Position numbers and translations under genes: made by a program. Source: Planktothricoides raciborskii GIHE-MW2 (GTDB lineage Bacteria; Cyanobacteriota; Cyanobacteriia; Cyanobacteriales; Laspinemataceae). Taken from it: 64,000 bases of DNA. The stretch spans positions 4,327,001 through 4,391,000 of the forward strand of contig NZ_CP159837.1 of the NCBI RefSeq assembly GCF_040564635.1, in the 5' to 3' direction. Positions 62,918-64,000 of this stretch are shown here, piece after piece. Numbering within the stretch: the first letter of the stretch is position 1; every line of letters begins with the position of its first letter. Below the pieces are notes generated by a model that saw only the letters and a list, made by a program, of their open reading frames with translations, made no database searches and had not been told where the DNA came from.

Positions 62918-64000
62918 TTATCGATGTTCAGTATTCAACTGTTCTTCTAATTTTTGGCTGGCGATCGACAGAGCATAGGAAAATACCCAGTACAGGATGC
63001 CAATAAAAATATACACTTCTAAGTAGCGTCCCAGAAACTTCGGGTTGGCGAGAATTGATCGGCTTATGCCTAATAATTCCACTAAGCCCACAATCGAGAG
63101 TAAAGTTGTATCTTGAAATAAGCTAATAAACTGACCGACAATCGCCGGAATCGCCACTTTTAAGGCTTGGGGTAAAATAATTAAACCTACGGTTAAAGGG
63201 GTATTTAAGCCTAATGCTTTGGCGGCTTCCATTTGACCTCTGGGAATCGCTTGTAGCCCGGATCGGATGTTTTCCGCTAAGTAGGCAGAACTAAACATCG
63301 TTAATCCAATAATAGCCCGTAATACCCGGTCTGGTCGCATTCCTTCCGCCAGGAATAAGGGGAGTAAAACTTGCCCCATAAAGAGAATGGTAATTAGGGG
63401 TAAGCCCCGAAACACTTCGATATAAACCGTTGAGCAAATGCGGATTACGGGTAAACTACTTTGTCGTCCTAATGCTAATAATACGCCAATGGGAAAGGAT
63501 AATAAAATACTGCTAATTGACATGAGTAAGGTCAACATTAGTCCTCCCCAGAGGTTCGTGGAGACTAATTTTAGTCCGAGTCCACCGCCTATAAACCACA
63601 CACAAATTAACAAGAGGAGAAACCAGGAAAAAGGCAACCATTTGCCGATTTTTGGTTGAGTATTTCCCAGGATTTTTCCCCCCCAAGCCCCCGCTAACAG
63701 CAATAATAGGATGCCGATTAAGAGTAAACGAGGGGCGATCGCTACTGGAGTCAGCACCGCCAAGACTCCGGCGCCCCCAGCACCAATTAAAGTATTTTTA
63801 CTAAATAGAATTCGGGAATTTCGGGCTAAAAATCCCCAGGTAATCCCAGACAGGAGGGTAATCATGCCTAAGATTACCCACAATCGCCAATATTGATCGA
63901 CGGGAAATCGCCCGACAAAAAATAGGGGTAGGTTAGCGGGAATTACATTCCATTTCGCTGTGGTGAATGCCCAAGAGATAAACCCGGTTAACATTGATAA
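62918..64000 (-). CDS. Polar amino-acid ABC transporter permease (BztC type, 5' end outside)
   Basis: At least 360 residues. An internal Met at 63994 exists, but the frame stays open to the window edge, and the opening WAFTTAKWNVIPANLPLFFV GRF is an internal part of BztC/AapM-type permeases. Several spans precede the binding-protein-dependent permease core (LLSFPIGVLLALGRQSSLPV) with EAAKALGLNTPLTVGLIILP as coupling loop. It should pair with the ATPase at 62064 and a BztB-type subunit outside. Confidence 0.93.
   Translation of the reverse strand, partial: LSMLTGFISWAFTTAKWNVIPANLPLFFVGRFPVDQYWRLWVILGMITLLSGITWGFLARNSRILFSKNTLIGAGGAGVLAVLTPVAIAPRLLLIGILLLLLAGAWGGKILGNTQPKIGKWLPFSWFLLLLICVWFIGGGLGLKLVSTNLWGGLMLTLLMSISSILLSFPIGVLLALGRQSSLPVIRICSTVYIEVFRGLPLITILFMGQVLLPLFLAEGMRPDRVLRAIIGLTMFSSAYLAENIRSGLQAIPRGQMEAAKALGLNTPLTVGLIILPQALKVAIPAIVGQFISLFQDTTLLSIVGLVELLGISRSILANPKFLGRYLEVYIFIGILYWVFSYALSIASQKLEEQLNTEHR

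Overview
The window comes from a filamentous, non-heterocystous-type cyanobacterium. Evidence: the HIP1 octamer GCGATCGC and its variants are spread throughout; the clock-output kinase SasA, ComFB, a carotenoid-isomerase-like oxidase and several cyanobacterial DUF families (DUF1997, DUF3386, DUF4079) are present; and intergenic DNA is crowded with short dispersed repeats and 7-bp TTGTTTG-type tracts. Placement near Oscillatoriales is an inference; no rRNA is present.

Layout. 1-5.7 kb is rich in pterin and folate genes: partial folK, a PTR1/FolM-like pteridine reductase, a family-4 glycosyltransferase that may glycosylate pterins, and folB. Between them lie a methyltransferase, an orphan NMT1-like lipoprotein and a family-2 glycosyltransferase broken by an in-frame stop. 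5.9-10.5 kb holds two converging tRNAs (Thr-UGU, Arg-CCG) around a perfect 24-bp inverted repeat, an ACT-domain malic enzyme, a small protein downstream of a textbook CRP-type site, a cyclase-family hydrolase and a DUF3386 protein. 10.9-14.2 kb is accessory: a nucleotidyltransferase/XRE pair, a HTH protein preceded by 10-bp iterons, and a decayed DUF2283 module. 14.5-22 kb is mostly housekeeping or surface genes.

22-34 kb is an accessory island. It has a DUF433/DUF5615 module, an RHH/PIN module, a HTH-NB-ARC regulator, and a RiPP locus. The RiPP locus contains two nearly identical 58-residue precursors ending in a WRDFSSHN core, a FxsB-like radical SAM/SPASM maturase, a separate HExxH protein, a decayed GT9 gene, a possible HxD..H oxygenase and an unknown protein. 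Precursor and maturase start were tandemly duplicated, leaving a maturase stub between the precursors. Behind it follow repeat-flanked nucleotidyltransferase and HNH genes and fragments of toxin-antitoxin genes. This locus is the best candidate for an undescribed system.

34-64 kb is largely core: 2-keto-acid decarboxylase, glutaminyl cyclase, a broken AbiL-type RloA/RloB defence pair, SanA-like protein, sasA, M23 peptidase, ComFB, DppC-like permease, lysozyme-like protein, NAD-binding protein, DUF1997, DUF4079, ankyrin protein, acyltransferase, GH10-like protein, guaA, prohibitin, gcvH, an alpha/beta hydrolase, a TPR protein and a Bzt-type amino-acid ABC transporter running off the right edge. 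Several repeat families (AAACCGGGTTT, ATGAAGTACA, TAGGGGCGAATGG and TTGTTTG tracts) recur between genes and often sit at the broken edge of a gene remnant.
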